From the NCBI RefSeq assembly GCF_036023875.1, contig NZ_CP107931.1:4588001-4652000 (forward strand): a DNA stretch of 64,000 bases, in the 5' to 3' direction. Source of the stretch: Mycobacterium sp. NBC_00419. Lineage in GTDB: Bacteria; Actinomycetota; Actinomycetes; Mycobacteriales; Mycobacteriaceae. A program made the translations under genes and the position numbers. Under the pieces are notes generated by a model, which did no database searches, was not told the DNA's origin, and saw only the letters and a program-made list of their open reading frames with translations. This document shows, in pieces, positions 35,711 through 46,208 of this stretch. The stretch's first letter is position 1. The number at the start of each line of letters is the position of its first letter.

Positions 35711-38008
35711 GTGCCCGTTGCAGATTCTGCAGATTCTGTCGAGCAGGTTCCGGGCCGGTCGACGGCACCCGGGAGCCGCGCCGGCATCGGCTGTGCGCGC
35801 TACCTCGGCTGGGCCGGTGCGCTGACGATTGCCCTGGGCGCCGCGGCGGTCTCACTGTCCACGCCGGCGGCCGCCGACACCGGCGCGACGGCATCGAGTG
35901 GCACGGCGTCCACCGGTGCATCCTCGCCCCGAGCCTCTGCTGCCCACCGCGCAACGGGCGCAGCGAAATCGAGCAAACCGGCGTCGATGTCGCCGGTGCC
36001 GCGTGCCGGTTCGGCTCGCACGGCGGTCGTCACCGGTGCCCGGGTCGCGGCTGGTTCGCCGGCGCTGAACTCGGTCCAGACGTTCGTCGGCACCTTCGTC
36101 GGCGACGGTACCCCCACTCATCCGGATGCCGGTCTGCTGATCGGGAACGGCTACAGCTGGACCTCGGAGACCTGCAACCAGGGTGCGGCGTGCGCCGGCG
36201 GACGGTCCGGTCTGGTGTGGGGCAACGGCGGCAGCGGCTACGCCGGCGGTAACGGCGGCTCGGCGGGTCTGCTGGGCTCCGGCGGCGCCGGCGGTGCGGG
36301 CGTCGACGGTGGTGCCGGTGGCGCCGGCGGCCGGGGTGGGCTGCTCGCGGGCAATGGCGGTTCGGGGGGTGCCGGCGGGGCCGTCACCGGAACCGGCCTG
36401 GTCGCCGGTGCCGGCGGTGCCGGTGGTGACACCGGCGTGTTCTCGGTTCTCGGTGTTGCCGGAACCGGCGGCGCGGGCGGTGCGGCGTCCGGAAACTTCG
36501 GCGCCGGCGGAACCGGTGGTGCGGGCGGCAATACGGGTCTGTTCTCGGTGTTGGGCCAGGCCGGTGCGGGCGGTGACGGCGGTGCGGCCACGGGCTACGC
36601 GGCGCTCGGCGGTGCCGGCGGCGGCGGGGGCCACGCCGGTGCGCTGTCGATCGCGGACGGCGGCGACGGTGGCTCCGGCGGTGCCGGGCCACGCGCGGGT
36701 GGCGCCGCGGGTCAAGGTGGTGCGGCTGGGCTGATCGGTACCGGCGGCGCAGGTGGCGTCGGGGGCTGGGGTGCGGTCGGTGGCGCAGGCGGTGCCGGTG
36801 GCGTGTTCTGGGGTGACGGCGGTGCCGGCGGATCCGGTGGTGCCGGCGCGGTCGGTGGCGCCGGTGGCGGTGCGCTGTTCGTCGGCAATGGCGGTGCGGC
36901 CGGCTCTGGTGGTGCCGGTGCGGCAGGTGGAGTCGGCGGATCCGGCGGTCTGCTCGCCGGCAACGGCGGTGCCGGTGGCGTCGGCGGGGTGTCGGCCGCG
37001 GGTGGAGCCGGTGGCCGGGGCGGACTGCTCGGCATGACCGGAGCCACCGGGATCGCCGGGGGCGCACCGGTGGTCGCGTTGGCCTACGACCCCACCGCCG
37101 ACTTCATGACGGTGGGTGTCAAGGTCAACGGCACTCAGCTGACGAGTGTTGAAATCGACACCGGCTCAGCGGGTTTCGTCATTCCCATTAACCTGTTGGA
37201 TCCCAACGATCTCGGCCCGACGCTTGGCGTCACCGGCATGATCCAGTACGCGGACTGGGGACGCTTCTACTACACCGTCTATACGCCCACCCTCGACTTC
37301 GGCAACGGCATGGTGACTGCGGGCACCCCGGTCGCGGTCGTCGACCACATCGAGGAGCTGAACTCGGACAACCAATGGGTGCCGGTTCCGCAGTCGGAGT
37401 GGGATGAGCCGCAGTACGCCACTGCCCTCGCCCCGACGATGGGCGTCGCCCCCTACACCGGAGGCGACATCGCCAGCCCCGTCCTGACGCTTCCGGGCGG
37501 ACTCGGGCAGGGCCTTTTAATCAACGAGCCGGCGGGCCAGGTCGCGTTCGGTGCCAACCCGTTGCCTGCGGTCACCAGCGTCCCGGGCTGGTTCTATTCC
37601 ACGCTCTCGGTCAAGGTCAGCTACGACTCGGAATCCACGACCACCCAGGGCGCGACCGCCACCGTCGACAGTGGCGGTATCGGCGGCGGCGTGCCGGCAG
37701 CCATGCTGCCCCCAAACCTGGCCGGCATCGCCGAGTACGACCCGCTGAGTGTCGGCACCGTCATCGAGGTCTACACACCCGATGGTCAGACACTTCTCTA
37801 CTGGACGACGGTTACCGAGGCCCAGGTCGTGGCGCAAGAGGCACCCGAAGTGTGGCCCGCCAGCCTGGGCTTCAACACCGGCATCATCCCGTTCCTGCAG
37901 GGGCCCATCTACGTCTCCTACACCCCTGCCTACGTGCCGAACCCCGCTAATTTCTACGGCGGCACCGTGGTCTTCGACTTCACCCCAGCGCCACTGCCGA
38001 GTGCCTAA
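35711..38008 (+). CDS. Secreted PGRS-type aspartic protease (PecA-like C-terminus), no PE domain
   Basis: The protein has about 765 residues. The N-terminus carries a hydrophobic export signal ([19 protein letters not shown], then AAADT). A linker leads into a glycine-rich PGRS region of GGAGG-like triplets (about 165-450). The C-terminal 310 residues resemble the aspartic protease domain of PecA/PE_PGRS35: [12 protein letters not shown] with Asp483, and [10 protein letters not shown] with Asp653 as the second catalytic Asp. No PE domain (Pro-Glu, about 100 residues) is present, so export would be by Sec or Tat rather than ESX-5. GTG 35711 has GGGGGAG five bases upstream; GTG 35705 is possible. 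Confidence 0.8.
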   Translation: MPVADSADSVEQVPGRSTAPGSRAGIGCARYLGWAGALTIALGAAAVSLSTPAAADTGATASSGTASTGASSPRASAAHRATGAAKSSKPASMSPVPRAGSARTAVVTGARVAAGSPALNSVQTFVGTFVGDGTPTHPDAGLLIGNGYSWTSETCNQGAACAGGRSGLVWGNGGSGYAGGNGGSAGLLGSGGAGGAGVDGGAGGAGGRGGLLAGNGGSGGAGGAVTGTGLVAGAGGAGGDTGVFSVLGVAGTGGAGGAASGNFGAGGTGGAGGNTGLFSVLGQAGAGGDGGAATGYAALGGAGGGGGHAGALSIADGGDGGSGGAGPRAGGAAGQGGAAGLIGTGGAGGVGGWGAVGGAGGAGGVFWGDGGAGGSGGAGAVGGAGGGALFVGNGGAAGSGGAGAAGGVGGSGGLLAGNGGAGGVGGVSAAGGAGGRGGLLGMTGATGIAGGAPVVALAYDPTADFMTVGVKVNGTQLTSVEIDTGSAGFVIPINLLDPNDLGPTLGVTGMIQYADWGRFYYTVYTPTLDFGNGMVTAGTPVAVVDHIEELNSDNQWVPVPQSEWDEPQYATALAPTMGVAPYTGGDIASPVLTLPGGLGQGLLINEPAGQVAFGANPLPAVTSVPGWFYSTLSVKVSYDSESTTTQGATATVDSGGIGGGVPAAMLPPNLAGIAEYDPLSVGTVIEVYTPDGQTLLYWTTVTEAQVVAQEAPEVWPASLGFNTGIIPFLQGPIYVSYTPAYVPNPANFYGGTVVFDFTPAPLPSA

Positions 38009-38017
38009 GCGGGGTAG

Positions 38018-39445
38018 TCAGGGCCGCAGCGACGGCACCGGCAACCCGAATTCGCGGCGCAACACCTCGCGCGCCGCGTAATAGCCGCACATGCCGTGCA
38101 CACCGGTGCCCGGAGGAGTGGCCGACGAGCAGAGATAAGCCTGCGGAATCGGCGTGGTCCACGGATTCCAGCGCAGCGTCGGCCCGACCATCGCGGCGAA
38201 CAGCGTTGCGCCGCCGACGATGATGTCACCGCCGACATAGTTGGCATTGTGGTCGGCCATCTGCGCGGCCGGCACGCAGCGTGCCGCCACGACCAGATCA
38301 CGAAACCCGGGGGCGCTCTCCTCGAACATCGCCGTGATGGTCTCGGTGAGATCGGCGGACGAATTGGCCGGAACGTGCGCATAGGTCCACAAGGGGCGTC
38401 GTCCCGCCGCGTCGATACGGGACGGATCGCACAGATGCGGAAGCGCGGCCAGCGTCATCGGCCGATCGGCGTGACGACCGGAGGCGATCTCCTTCTCCGA
38501 CTGCGCCATCTGAGCCCGCGTGCCACCCATGTGAACCGTCGGTGCCGAGGCCATCCGCTCGTCACGCCACGGAATCTCGCCGGACAGTACGAAATCGACT
38601 TTGCAGACACCAGGACCGTATCGGTAGCGCCGCAACGCCTTTGCATACCGGTCGGGCACATCGGGTCCATAGATGTCGAGCAGGGCGGTGGGCGCGGTGT
38701 CATAAATGACCACGCCGGGCGGTGGCGCCGTCACCGGCTCACCGACGATCAGTTGCCCGCCGTGGGCCTGCAGGTCGGCCAGCAGCGCATCGACGATCAC
38801 CTGGCTCCCGCCCACCGGTACCGGCCACCCGGCGGTGTGGGCCACGGTGGCGAGCATGACCCCGGCGCCACTGTTGACCGGCGACGGCATCGTCGAAATC
38901 GCATGCGTCCCAACACCAGTGAACAAGGCGCGGGCATCGTCGCCGCGCAGCATTCCCCATGCCGGACTGCCCTGAGCAAGGACCCGCAGGCCGGCCCGGA
39001 TGGTGGTCGGCAGATCCGGCGGGAGCGAACGCTTGTCGCCGAGGAAGAAGCCGAGCACACCCTCTGGGTGCTTGGTCAACGGGCCCAGCAGCGCCCGCCA
39101 CGAGTCGCCGTGTTCAAGGTCCGCGCAGGTGCGCGCCAGGTCGTGATAGGCGATCGCCGCCCGGCCGCTCGGCAGCGGGTTGGCGTAGGAGATCTCCGGC
39201 ACGCGCAGCGCCACCCCGCGTGCGGCGAGGTCGAACTCGGCGAAGAACGGGGAGGCCAACGCCAGCGGGTGGATCGCCGAACAGATGTCGTGGCGCACCC
39301 CGCCGTACTCTGGATCGGGCAGGGTGCGTGCCCCGCCGCCGAATGTGGGCTGGGCCTCCACAACCTGCACAGCCAGCCCGGCCCTGGCGCAGATGACGGC
39401 AGCCGCCAACCCGTTGGGACCGCTGCCGACCACGGTGACGTCCAC
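38018..39445 (-). CDS. FAD-dependent phytoene-dehydrogenase-like oxidoreductase (Rv2997-like)
   Basis: This 475-residue flavoprotein has an N-terminal Rossmann motif VTVVGSGPNGLAAAVICARAG and the acidic ribose-binding strand VQVVEAQ. GGGARTL, a typical CrtI-family FAD loop, follows. The C-terminal part includes YLCSSATPPGTGVHGMCG, the second FAD-contact segment. By position next to serA it equals Rv2997 of M. tuberculosis, whose substrate is not known. The CrtI group includes carotenoid desaturases and prenylated-substrate oxidases. It is divergent from serA across 65 bases. Confidence 0.85.
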   Translation of the reverse strand: MDVTVVGSGPNGLAAAVICARAGLAVQVVEAQPTFGGGARTLPDPEYGGVRHDICSAIHPLALASPFFAEFDLAARGVALRVPEISYANPLPSGRAAIAYHDLARTCADLEHGDSWRALLGPLTKHPEGVLGFFLGDKRSLPPDLPTTIRAGLRVLAQGSPAWGMLRGDDARALFTGVGTHAISTMPSPVNSGAGVMLATVAHTAGWPVPVGGSQVIVDALLADLQAHGGQLIVGEPVTAPPPGVVIYDTAPTALLDIYGPDVPDRYAKALRRYRYGPGVCKVDFVLSGEIPWRDERMASAPTVHMGGTRAQMAQSEKEIASGRHADRPMTLAALPHLCDPSRIDAAGRRPLWTYAHVPANSSADLTETITAMFEESAPGFRDLVVAARCVPAAQMADHNANYVGGDIIVGGATLFAAMVGPTLRWNPWTTPIPQAYLCSSATPPGTGVHGMCGYYAAREVLRREFGLPVPSLRP

Positions 39446-39497
39446 CTACCCAGTACACCCCACCGAAGCCGATGGTCGCGCGGGGGCCGGGACACAT

Positions 39498-39503
39498 TAG
39501 GCT
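39498..39503 (+). promoter_or_regulatory. -10 element for serA, probably leaderless
   Basis: TAGGCT lies seven bases before the serA GTG at 39511, so transcription should start at the initiation codon. The same hexamer at the same distance precedes the FAH gene at 43446, and a close variant precedes ung. Confidence 0.55.
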
Positions 39504-39510
39504 GACCGGC

Positions 39511-41097
39511 GTGAATCTGCCCGTTGTGTTGATCGCCGACAAACTCGCCGAATCGACCGTCGCAGCCCTCGGCGACAACGTCGAGGTGCGCTGGGTCGAC
39601 GGCCCGGACCGCCCGAAACTGCTGGCAGCGGTGGCCGACGCCGACGCACTGCTGGTGCGCTCGGCGACCACCGTGGACGCCGAGGTGATCGCGGCCGCAC
39701 CCAAGCTCAAGATCGTCGCCCGCGCCGGCGTCGGCCTGGACAACGTCGACGTCCCGGCGGCCACCGCTGCGGGTGTGCTCGTCGTCAACGCGCCGACCTC
39801 CAACATCCACAGCGCCGCCGAACATGCGCTGGCGTTGATGCTGTCGGCCGCGCGCCAGATCCCGGCCGCTGACGCCACGCTGCGGGAGCACACCTGGAAG
39901 CGGTCGTCGTTTAACGGCACCGAGATCTTCGGCAAGACCGTCGGCGTCGTCGGCCTCGGCCGCATCGGCCAACTCGTCGCCGCGCGCCTGGCTGCCTTCG
40001 GCACGCACGTCGTCGCCTACGACCCCTACGTCCCGCCGGCCCGCGCTGCCCAGCTCGGCATCGAACTGCTGTCCCTCGAGGACCTGCTGCCCCGCGCCGA
40101 CTTCATTTCCGTCCACCTGCCTAAGACCCCGGAAACCGCCGGTCTGCTGGGCAAGGAGGCGCTGGCCAAGACCAAGCCGGGTGTGATCATCGTCAACGCC
40201 GCCCGCGGCGGCCTCATCGACGAGCACGCGCTGGCTGAGGCGATCAAGAGCGGTCATGTCCGCGCCGCCGGGCTCGACGTGTTCTCCACCGAACCCTGCA
40301 CCGACAGCCCGCTGTTCGAGCTGCCTCAGGTCGTGGTCACCCCGCACCTGGGCGCATCGACCACCGAGGCGCAGGACCGGGCGGGCACCGATGTCGCCGA
40401 AAGCGTGAAGCTCGCACTGGCCGGGGAGTTCGTCCCGGACGCGGTCAACGTCGGTGCCGGCGCGGTCAGCGAAGAGGTATCGCCATGGCTGGACCTGGTC
40501 CGCAAGCTCGGTGTGCTCGTCGGCGTCCTCACCAGCGAGCCGCCCACCACCCTGTCGGTTCGGGTCAGCGGCGAGCTGGCATCCGAAGATGTTGAGGTAC
40601 TGAAACTTTCGGCCTTGCGCGGGTTCTTCTCCACCGTCACCGACCAGCAGGTCACCTTCGTCAACGCCCCCGGCCTGGCCAACGATCGCGGTCTGCAGAC
40701 CGAGCTGAGCACCGCCAGCGAGAGCATCAACCACCGCAGCGTGGTCGACGTGCGGGTGGTCGGTCCGGACGGTTCGGCGACCAACGTCTCCGGCACCCTG
40801 TCGGGTCCACAGCAGACCGAGAAGATCGTCCAGATCAACGGGCGCAACTTCGATCTGCGGGCCGAGGGTGTCAACCTGATCCTGCACTACACCGATCAGC
40901 CGGGCGCGATCGGAAAGATCGGCACCCTGCTCGGCGGGGCGGACGTCAATATCCTGGCCGCGCAGATGAGCCAGGACACCAGCGGTACGGCAGCCACCGT
41001 GATGCTGCGCCTGGACCGTGACGTGCCTGCCGATGTCCGTGCGGCGATCGGCGCCGCCGTGGGCGCGGTGACTCTGGAAGTGGTGGACCTGTCATGA
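39511..41097 (+). CDS. serA: D-3-phosphoglycerate dehydrogenase
   Basis: This 528-residue enzyme performs the first step of serine synthesis, oxidising 3-phosphoglycerate with NAD+. It has the long type I layout of mycobacteria: a split substrate domain, the NAD domain with [14 protein letters not shown], the catalytic region [14 protein letters not shown] and [13 protein letters not shown], then an intervening ASB domain (about 320-450) and a C-terminal ACT domain starting [20 protein letters not shown]. The length equals that of M. tuberculosis SerA1. GTG 39511 is chosen from the family N-terminus and the -10 spacing. It overlaps leuB by ATGA. Confidence 0.96.
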   Translation: MNLPVVLIADKLAESTVAALGDNVEVRWVDGPDRPKLLAAVADADALLVRSATTVDAEVIAAAPKLKIVARAGVGLDNVDVPAATAAGVLVVNAPTSNIHSAAEHALALMLSAARQIPAADATLREHTWKRSSFNGTEIFGKTVGVVGLGRIGQLVAARLAAFGTHVVAYDPYVPPARAAQLGIELLSLEDLLPRADFISVHLPKTPETAGLLGKEALAKTKPGVIIVNAARGGLIDEHALAEAIKSGHVRAAGLDVFSTEPCTDSPLFELPQVVVTPHLGASTTEAQDRAGTDVAESVKLALAGEFVPDAVNVGAGAVSEEVSPWLDLVRKLGVLVGVLTSEPPTTLSVRVSGELASEDVEVLKLSALRGFFSTVTDQQVTFVNAPGLANDRGLQTELSTASESINHRSVVDVRVVGPDGSATNVSGTLSGPQQTEKIVQINGRNFDLRAEGVNLILHYTDQPGAIGKIGTLLGGADVNILAAQMSQDTSGTAATVMLRLDRDVPADVRAAIGAAVGAVTLEVVDLS

Positions 41098-42104
41098 AAC
41101 TGGCTGTGATCGCGGGCGACGGTATCGGCCCGGAAGTCATCGGTGAAGCACTGCAGGTGCTCGACGTCGTGCTGCCCGGTGTGGACATCACCGAGTACGA
41201 CCTCGGCGCGCGGCGCTACCACGCCACCGGTGAGCTGCTCACCGAGCAGACCATCGAGGAACTCAAGGGCTACGACGCGATCCTGCTCGGCGCGATCGGC
41301 GACCCGTCGGTGCCCAGCGGCGTGCTCGAACGTGGCCTGCTGCTCAAACTGCGCTTCGCGCTGGACCATCACGTCAACCTGCGGCCGGGTCGGCTGTACC
41401 CGGGTGTCAGCAGCCCGCTCTCCGGGGTGACGGGTATCGACTTCGTCGTGGTGCGCGAGGGCACCGAAGGTCCCTACACCGGCAACGGCGGGGCGCTGCG
41501 CGTTGGGACACCGCACGAGGTGGCCACCGAGGTCAGCGTGAACACCGCGTTCGGCGTCGAGCGGGTGGTGCGTGACGCGTTCGCTCGGGCCCAGTCCCGC
41601 CGCAAACATCTGACGCTGGTGCACAAGACCAACGTGCTGACCTTCGCGGGCAGCCTGTGGTCGCGCGTGGTCGCCGAGGTTGGCGCGCAGTACCCCGAGG
41701 TCGAGGTCGCCTACCAGCACATCGACGCGGCCACCATCCACATGGTGACCGACCCCGGCCGGTTCGACGTCATCGTCACCGACAACCTTTTTGGCGACAT
41801 CATCACCGACCTCGCCGCAGCGGTCTGCGGTGGAATCGGCTTGGCGGCCAGCGGCAACATCGACGCCACCGGCACCAACCCGTCGATGTTCGAGCCGGTG
41901 CACGGCAGCGCCCCGGACATCGCGGGCCAGGGTATCGCCGATCCCACGGCGGCGGTGATGTCGGTGTCCTTGCTGCTGAACCACATTGGTGAGCACGCCG
42001 CCGCCGCACGCGTCGACAAGTCCGTCGCCAACCATCTGGCCACCCGGGGAGACACGACCTACTCCACCCGCGAGGTCGGCGAGCGGATCCGCGCGGCGCT
42101 CTAG
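41094..42104 (+). CDS. leuB: 3-isopropylmalate dehydrogenase
   Basis: This 336-residue NAD-dependent enzyme catalyses the third step of leucine synthesis. The N-terminal [18 protein letters not shown], the substrate segment [21 protein letters not shown], the Lys in LVHKTNVL and the metal-binding [16 protein letters not shown] are all present. It is translationally coupled to serA. Its TAG stop shares the palindrome CTAG with the convergent MFS gene. Confidence 0.96.
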   Translation: MKLAVIAGDGIGPEVIGEALQVLDVVLPGVDITEYDLGARRYHATGELLTEQTIEELKGYDAILLGAIGDPSVPSGVLERGLLLKLRFALDHHVNLRPGRLYPGVSSPLSGVTGIDFVVVREGTEGPYTGNGGALRVGTPHEVATEVSVNTAFGVERVVRDAFARAQSRRKHLTLVHKTNVLTFAGSLWSRVVAEVGAQYPEVEVAYQHIDAATIHMVTDPGRFDVIVTDNLFGDIITDLAAAVCGGIGLAASGNIDATGTNPSMFEPVHGSAPDIAGQGIADPTAAVMSVSLLLNHIGEHAAAARVDKSVANHLATRGDTTYSTREVGERIRAAL

Positions 42105-43321
42105 CTGCTCTGGGTGCTCGGCGGGTCGGCCGGCACCAACTTCAGCGCGGCGAGCGGGAACAGCGCGCACACCGCGAACGCCACCGGATAGCCCAGCACA
42201 CCGATCACGGCGCCGAACAGCGGTGGGGTCAGCCCCGCCGTGAACAGTTGGCTGGTGTTCTGCGTGCCCAGCGCCCGCCCGCTCCAGAACGGCCCGGCGA
42301 TCTCGGCGATGGCGGTGAACGCCAGTCCGTTGTCGCTGACCGTGATCACCGACGCGGCGACCATCACCGCGATACTGACCGGCCAGTGCAGCGCATCGGT
42401 CACCGCGAGGGTGAGCATCGAGGCGGCCGCGGCGACGGCGATCATCCGGATCGGTCGCAGCCGTAAGCCCATCCAGTCCGACCAGCGGCCGGCCGCGATG
42501 CGGCCCAGCGCGCCCAGGACCTGGGCGCCCAGCACCAGCACGCCGGCGGACTCTGGCGACCATCCGCGATCGGCGATCAGCCACACCAGCGTGAAGGTCC
42601 ACACCACACACTGCGGAACCACCAGCAGCACCGACACCGCGTGGATGCGCCACAGCACCGTCGACCCGCGGTACGGGTTGGCCAGGTCGCCGGCGGGAGC
42701 CTGCGCGCGCGGCGGTCGCGGCGGGTCCAGCACCAGGACCGCGCACACGATGGCCGCCACCACGCACACCACGGCCGGGAACAGCAGCGCGGGTCCGACG
42801 CCGTGTTCCTGGGCGAGTCGGGGGATCACCAGCGCGCCGAAGCCGACACCCAGAGGCTGTGCGGTCTGGCGGATGCCCATCACCAGCCCGCGCTGCTGGG
42901 GCGGGAACCAGCCCACCACCAGCCGTCCGCTGGCGGAGTTGCTGCTGGCCGCCGCCATGCCGCCGAGCAGCAGGAACACGCCCATGACGGGCAGCGAGTG
43001 CGCGGTCGAGGCGGCGAAGGCAGCCACCGCGGTCAGCGCGGAGCCGACGGCCAGGACGAACCGTTCACCGATGCGGTCCACCACATAACCCCAGGCGATG
43101 AGCGTGAACACCATGCCGAAACTCGGCAGCGCCGAGATCAGGCCGGCTTTCGCCAGATCCAGCCCCATCGTGGTGTGCAGCGTGGGAATCAGGAAGGCGA
43201 CGCCGTTGATGAAGACATTGGCCGACAGCGTCGCGAACAGGGCGATGACGAGCATCGACCAGCGCCGCAGATTGCTGATGGTGTCGACGTCCACCTGGTC
43301 ATGATCGCACGGGCATCTCAC
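42101..43321 (-). CDS. Major facilitator superfamily transporter
   Basis: This 406-residue, twelve-helix transporter matches Rv2994 by position. The loop 2-3 motif of MFS proteins appears as [20 protein letters not shown], and the pseudo-repeat in the second half as [18 protein letters not shown]. Substrate unknown; homologues are annotated as drug or metabolite exporters. The start is uncertain: GTG 43321 adds a Cys/His-containing prefix, while GTG 43294 gives [12 protein letters not shown]. It ends inside the leuB stop (shared CTAG). Confidence 0.85.
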   Translation of the reverse strand: MRCPCDHDQVDVDTISNLRRWSMLVIALFATLSANVFINGVAFLIPTLHTTMGLDLAKAGLISALPSFGMVFTLIAWGYVVDRIGERFVLAVGSALTAVAAFAASTAHSLPVMGVFLLLGGMAAASSNSASGRLVVGWFPPQQRGLVMGIRQTAQPLGVGFGALVIPRLAQEHGVGPALLFPAVVCVVAAIVCAVLVLDPPRPPRAQAPAGDLANPYRGSTVLWRIHAVSVLLVVPQCVVWTFTLVWLIADRGWSPESAGVLVLGAQVLGALGRIAAGRWSDWMGLRLRPIRMIAVAAAASMLTLAVTDALHWPVSIAVMVAASVITVSDNGLAFTAIAEIAGPFWSGRALGTQNTSQLFTAGLTPPLFGAVIGVLGYPVAFAVCALFPLAALKLVPADPPSTQSS

Positions 43322-43432
43322 GATGCTGAATCAGAATCTCAGAATATGAGAACCATGGCGTGAGGAATATCGCAGTGGCGCTCCGAGTGGCGCTGGGCCT
43401 GACTCCTCACTCGAAGCGAAACGGCCGACCAC

Positions 43433-43438
43433 TAGGCT
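43433..43438 (+). promoter_or_regulatory. -10 element for the FAH-family gene, probably leaderless
   Basis: TAGGCT ends seven bases before the ATG at 43446, identical in sequence and spacing to the serA promoter. No Shine-Dalgarno precedes the ATG. The operon started here would include gltX. Confidence 0.55.
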
Positions 43439-43445
43439 CTATCGA

Positions 43446-44222
43446 ATGCGCCTGGGTCGAATTGCCAGTCCCGACGGGGTCGCCTTCGTCAGCATCGAAG
43501 GTGACGGGTCGGACCTCCAAGCCCGTGAGATCGCCGAGCATCCGTTCGGCACTCCGACGTTCACCGGGCGGAGCTGGCCGCTGGCCGACGTCCGCCTGCT
43601 GGCGCCGATCCTGGCCAGCAAGGTGGTCTGCATGGGCAAGAACTACCTGGCCCACATCGAGGAGATGGGCGGCGAAGCGCCGGAGGATCCGGTGATCTTC
43701 CTCAAGCCGAACACCGCGATCATCGGCCCGGGCATACCGATCCAGCTGCCTGCCAATGCCTCACCGGTGCACCATGAGGGCGAACTGGCGGCAGTGATCG
43801 GGCGTCCGTGCAAGGACGTTCCCGCCGCGCGGGCCGCCGAGAACATCCTCGGTTACACCATCGCCAACGACGTCTCGGCACGTGATCAGCAGAAGGCCGA
43901 CGGCCAGTGGATGCGTGCCAAGGGCCACGACACCTTCTGCCCGGTCGGGCCGTGGATCGTCACCGACCTCGACCCGTCGGATCTGGAGATCCGCACCGAG
44001 GTGAACGGTGAAGTGCGCCAGCTCAGCCGGACTTCGATGATGATCCACGACATCGGCGCCATCATCGAGTGGATCTCGTCGGTGATGACCCTGCTGCCCG
44101 GCGACCTCATCCTCACCGGCACCCCCGAGGGCGTTGGCCCGATCGAGCACGGCGACACCGTCAGCGTCAGCATCGAGGGCATCGGCACCCTCACCAATCC
44201 CGTCGTGCGAAAGGGCAAATGA
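43446..44222 (+). CDS. Fumarylacetoacetate hydrolase-family protein
   Basis: This 258-residue protein has the FAH fold and matches Rv2993c. A small N-terminal domain is followed by the catalytic domain, with [15 protein letters not shown], the metal ligands in [11 protein letters not shown] (Glu residues) and [13 protein letters not shown] (Asp), and the closing [12 protein letters not shown]. Relatives are acylpyruvate hydrolases, oxaloacetate decarboxylases or 2-hydroxyhepta-diene-dioate isomerases; the exact substrate is unclear. It overlaps gltX by four bases, a conserved mycobacterial arrangement. Confidence 0.9.
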   Translation: MRLGRIASPDGVAFVSIEGDGSDLQAREIAEHPFGTPTFTGRSWPLADVRLLAPILASKVVCMGKNYLAHIEEMGGEAPEDPVIFLKPNTAIIGPGIPIQLPANASPVHHEGELAAVIGRPCKDVPAARAAENILGYTIANDVSARDQQKADGQWMRAKGHDTFCPVGPWIVTDLDPSDLEIRTEVNGEVRQLSRTSMMIHDIGAIIEWISSVMTLLPGDLILTGTPEGVGPIEHGDTVSVSIEGIGTLTNPVVRKGK

Positions 44223-45712
44223 TGACCGGGGCGGCCAACAAGACTGTGCGCGTGCGGTTTTGCCCGTCGCCGACGGGTATTCCGCATGTCGGTATGGTGC
44301 GCACCGCGTTGTTCAACTGGGCCTACGCCCGTCACACCGGTGGCACCTTCGTCTTCCGCATCGAGGACACCGACGCCCAGCGTGACTCCGAGGAAAGCTA
44401 TGCCGCACTTCTGGAAGCGCTGCGCTGGCTGGGTCTGAACTGGGATGAGGGACCTGAGGTCGGCGGCCCGTACGAACCGTACCGGCAGTCCCAGCGCAAG
44501 GATCTCTACGCCGATGTGGTCGCCAAACTCGTCGAGTCCGGTGAGGCCTACCCGGCTTACTCCACACCCGAAGAGGTGGAGGCGCGTCACCTCGCGGCCG
44601 GCCGCAATCCGAAGCTGGGCTATGACAATTACGACCGCGACCTGACCGAGGAGCAGCGCGCCGCCTATGCCGCCGAGGGGCGCAATGCCGTTCTGCGCCT
44701 GAGGATGCCCGATGAGGACATCAGCTGGCATGACCTGGTGCGCGGCAAGACGACCTTTGCCGCCGGCACGGTGCCCGACTTCGCGCTGACCCGCGCGACC
44801 GGAGAACCGTTGTACACCTTGGTCAATCCCGTCGACGACGCGTTGATGAAGATCACCCACGTACTGCGCGGTGAGGACCTGCTGCCCTCGACGCCGCGCC
44901 AGATCGCCCTGTACCAGGCGCTGATTCGCATCGGTGTGACCGACCAGGTTCCCGAATTTGCCCATCTCCCACCGGTTCTGGGGGATGGAACCAAGAAGCT
45001 GTCCAAGCGCGATCCGGAATCGAATCTGTTCCTGCATCGCGAGCGAGGGTTCATTCCCGAGGGTCTGCTGAACTATCTGGCGCTGCTGGGCTGGGGGATC
45101 GCCGAGGACCGCGACATCTTCAGCATCGAGGAGATGGTGGCCGCCTTCGACGTCGTCGACGTCAACTCCAACCCGGCTCGCTTCGACCAGAAGAAGGCCG
45201 ACGCCGTCAACGCCGAGCACATCCGGCGCCTGGATCCTGCTGAATTCGCCACGCGGCTGGCCGGTTACTTCGGGGAGCACGGTCATGACACCGGGCTCGA
45301 CGACGCCGCGTTCGCCACCGCAGCCGAGTTGGTGCAGACCCGCATCGTGGTGCTCTCCGACGCCTGGGGGCTGTTGAAGTTCCTCGACAACGACTCCTAC
45401 GAATTGGACCCGAAGGCTGCGGCCAAGGAACTCGGGCCCGACGCGGTGCCCGTGCTCGACGCGGCGATCACCGCACTCGAGGGGTTGACCGTGTGGACCA
45501 CGCCGGCCATCGAGGACGCCCTCAAGGCCGCACTGCTCGAGGGGCTCGAGCTCAAGCCGCGCAAGGCGTTCGGGCCGATCCGGGTGGCTGTGACGGGTGC
45601 CACGATCAGTCCGCCACTGTTCGAGTCGCTGGAACTGCTGGGCAGCGACCGCAGCCTGCGGCGACTGCGGGGCGCGCGCGACCACGCGGGGGTGCTGGAC
45701 GAGGACGGCTAG
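44219..45712 (+). CDS. gltX: Glutamyl-tRNA synthetase
   Basis: This class I synthetase of about 497 residues charges tRNA-Glu and, in organisms with the amidotransferase route, also tRNA-Gln. The HIGH-like signature is [19 protein letters not shown], and the KMSKS equivalent is KLSKRDPES near residue 260. [14 protein letters not shown] is the family insert of the active site. Two overlapping starts, ATG 44219 and ATG 44222, lie on the FAH stop. Both cognate tRNA genes follow within 350 bases. Confidence 0.97.
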   Translation: MMTGAANKTVRVRFCPSPTGIPHVGMVRTALFNWAYARHTGGTFVFRIEDTDAQRDSEESYAALLEALRWLGLNWDEGPEVGGPYEPYRQSQRKDLYADVVAKLVESGEAYPAYSTPEEVEARHLAAGRNPKLGYDNYDRDLTEEQRAAYAAEGRNAVLRLRMPDEDISWHDLVRGKTTFAAGTVPDFALTRATGEPLYTLVNPVDDALMKITHVLRGEDLLPSTPRQIALYQALIRIGVTDQVPEFAHLPPVLGDGTKKLSKRDPESNLFLHRERGFIPEGLLNYLALLGWGIAEDRDIFSIEEMVAAFDVVDVNSNPARFDQKKADAVNAEHIRRLDPAEFATRLAGYFGEHGHDTGLDDAAFATAAELVQTRIVVLSDAWGLLKFLDNDSYELDPKAAAKELGPDAVPVLDAAITALEGLTVWTTPAIEDALKAALLEGLELKPRKAFGPIRVAVTGATISPPLFESLELLGSDRSLRRLRGARDHAGVLDEDG

Positions 45713-45816
45713 AATCTTTGATAGTGTGCTCGTCGGCCCGCAACCGATGCCGGACAGGCGTACGTCACCCGCTAAACTGGATGACAGCCTTCTGACCAGC
45801 GGTTACTGGTAGCCAA

Positions 45817-45888
45817 TGGGGTATGGTGTAATTGGCAACACTAGGGATTCTGATTCCCTCATTCTAGGTTCGAGTCCTGGTACCCCAG
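45817..45888 (+). tRNA. tRNA-Gln (CTG)
   Basis: This 72-nt cloverleaf has acceptor TGGGGTA paired with TACCCCA and discriminator G. The anticodon stem AGGGA/TCCCT holds the loop TTCTGAT with anticodon CTG. The T-loop is GGTTCGAGTCC. CCA is not encoded (GCAA follows). Confidence 0.95.
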
Positions 45889-45983
45889 CAATTTCATCGG
45901 CAAGCTGCTCAATTTCGTCGGTACGACGCTCTGAGCTATGCTGACTTCCCGGTACGCCGCAAGGCGCGCCACGGATTGGTTCT

Positions 45984-46056
45984 GGCCCCGTCGTCTAGCG
46001 GCCTAGGACGCCGCCCTCTCACGGCGGTAGCGTGGGTTCGAATCCCATCGGGGCTA
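45984..46056 (+). tRNA. tRNA-Glu (CTC)
   Basis: This 73-nt cloverleaf has acceptor GGCCCCG pairing with CGGGGCT (one G-U at the end) and discriminator A. The anticodon stem CCGCC/GGCGG holds the loop CTCTCA with anticodon CTC. The T-arm contains GGGTTCGAATCCC. CCA is encoded at 46057-46059. It matches the gltX-tRNA-Gln-tRNA-Glu order of mycobacteria. Confidence 0.95.
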
Positions 46057-46208
46057 CCAAACCGAATCGCCCGGTCATCGACCGGGCGATTTCTCGTTTC
46101 GGCCCGCTGTGCTGCACCGCATATAGCGACCGTCTGCCGCGGGTGACATTCAGCAAAGTCCGCAGAGGCGCATAATTCCGGCAGCACCCGCAAGAGAGGA
46201 CTCCGGCG

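Noticed and set aside
36190..37060. Glycine-rich region as a mobile or satellite repeat
   Set aside because: It is an in-frame PGRS coding region flanked by an export signal and a protease domain, so it is part of a gene.
45817..46059. Integration site of a genomic island at the tRNA genes
   Set aside because: No integrase gene and no duplicated tRNA 3' end were seen downstream. The protease pair beyond has normal base composition by eye.
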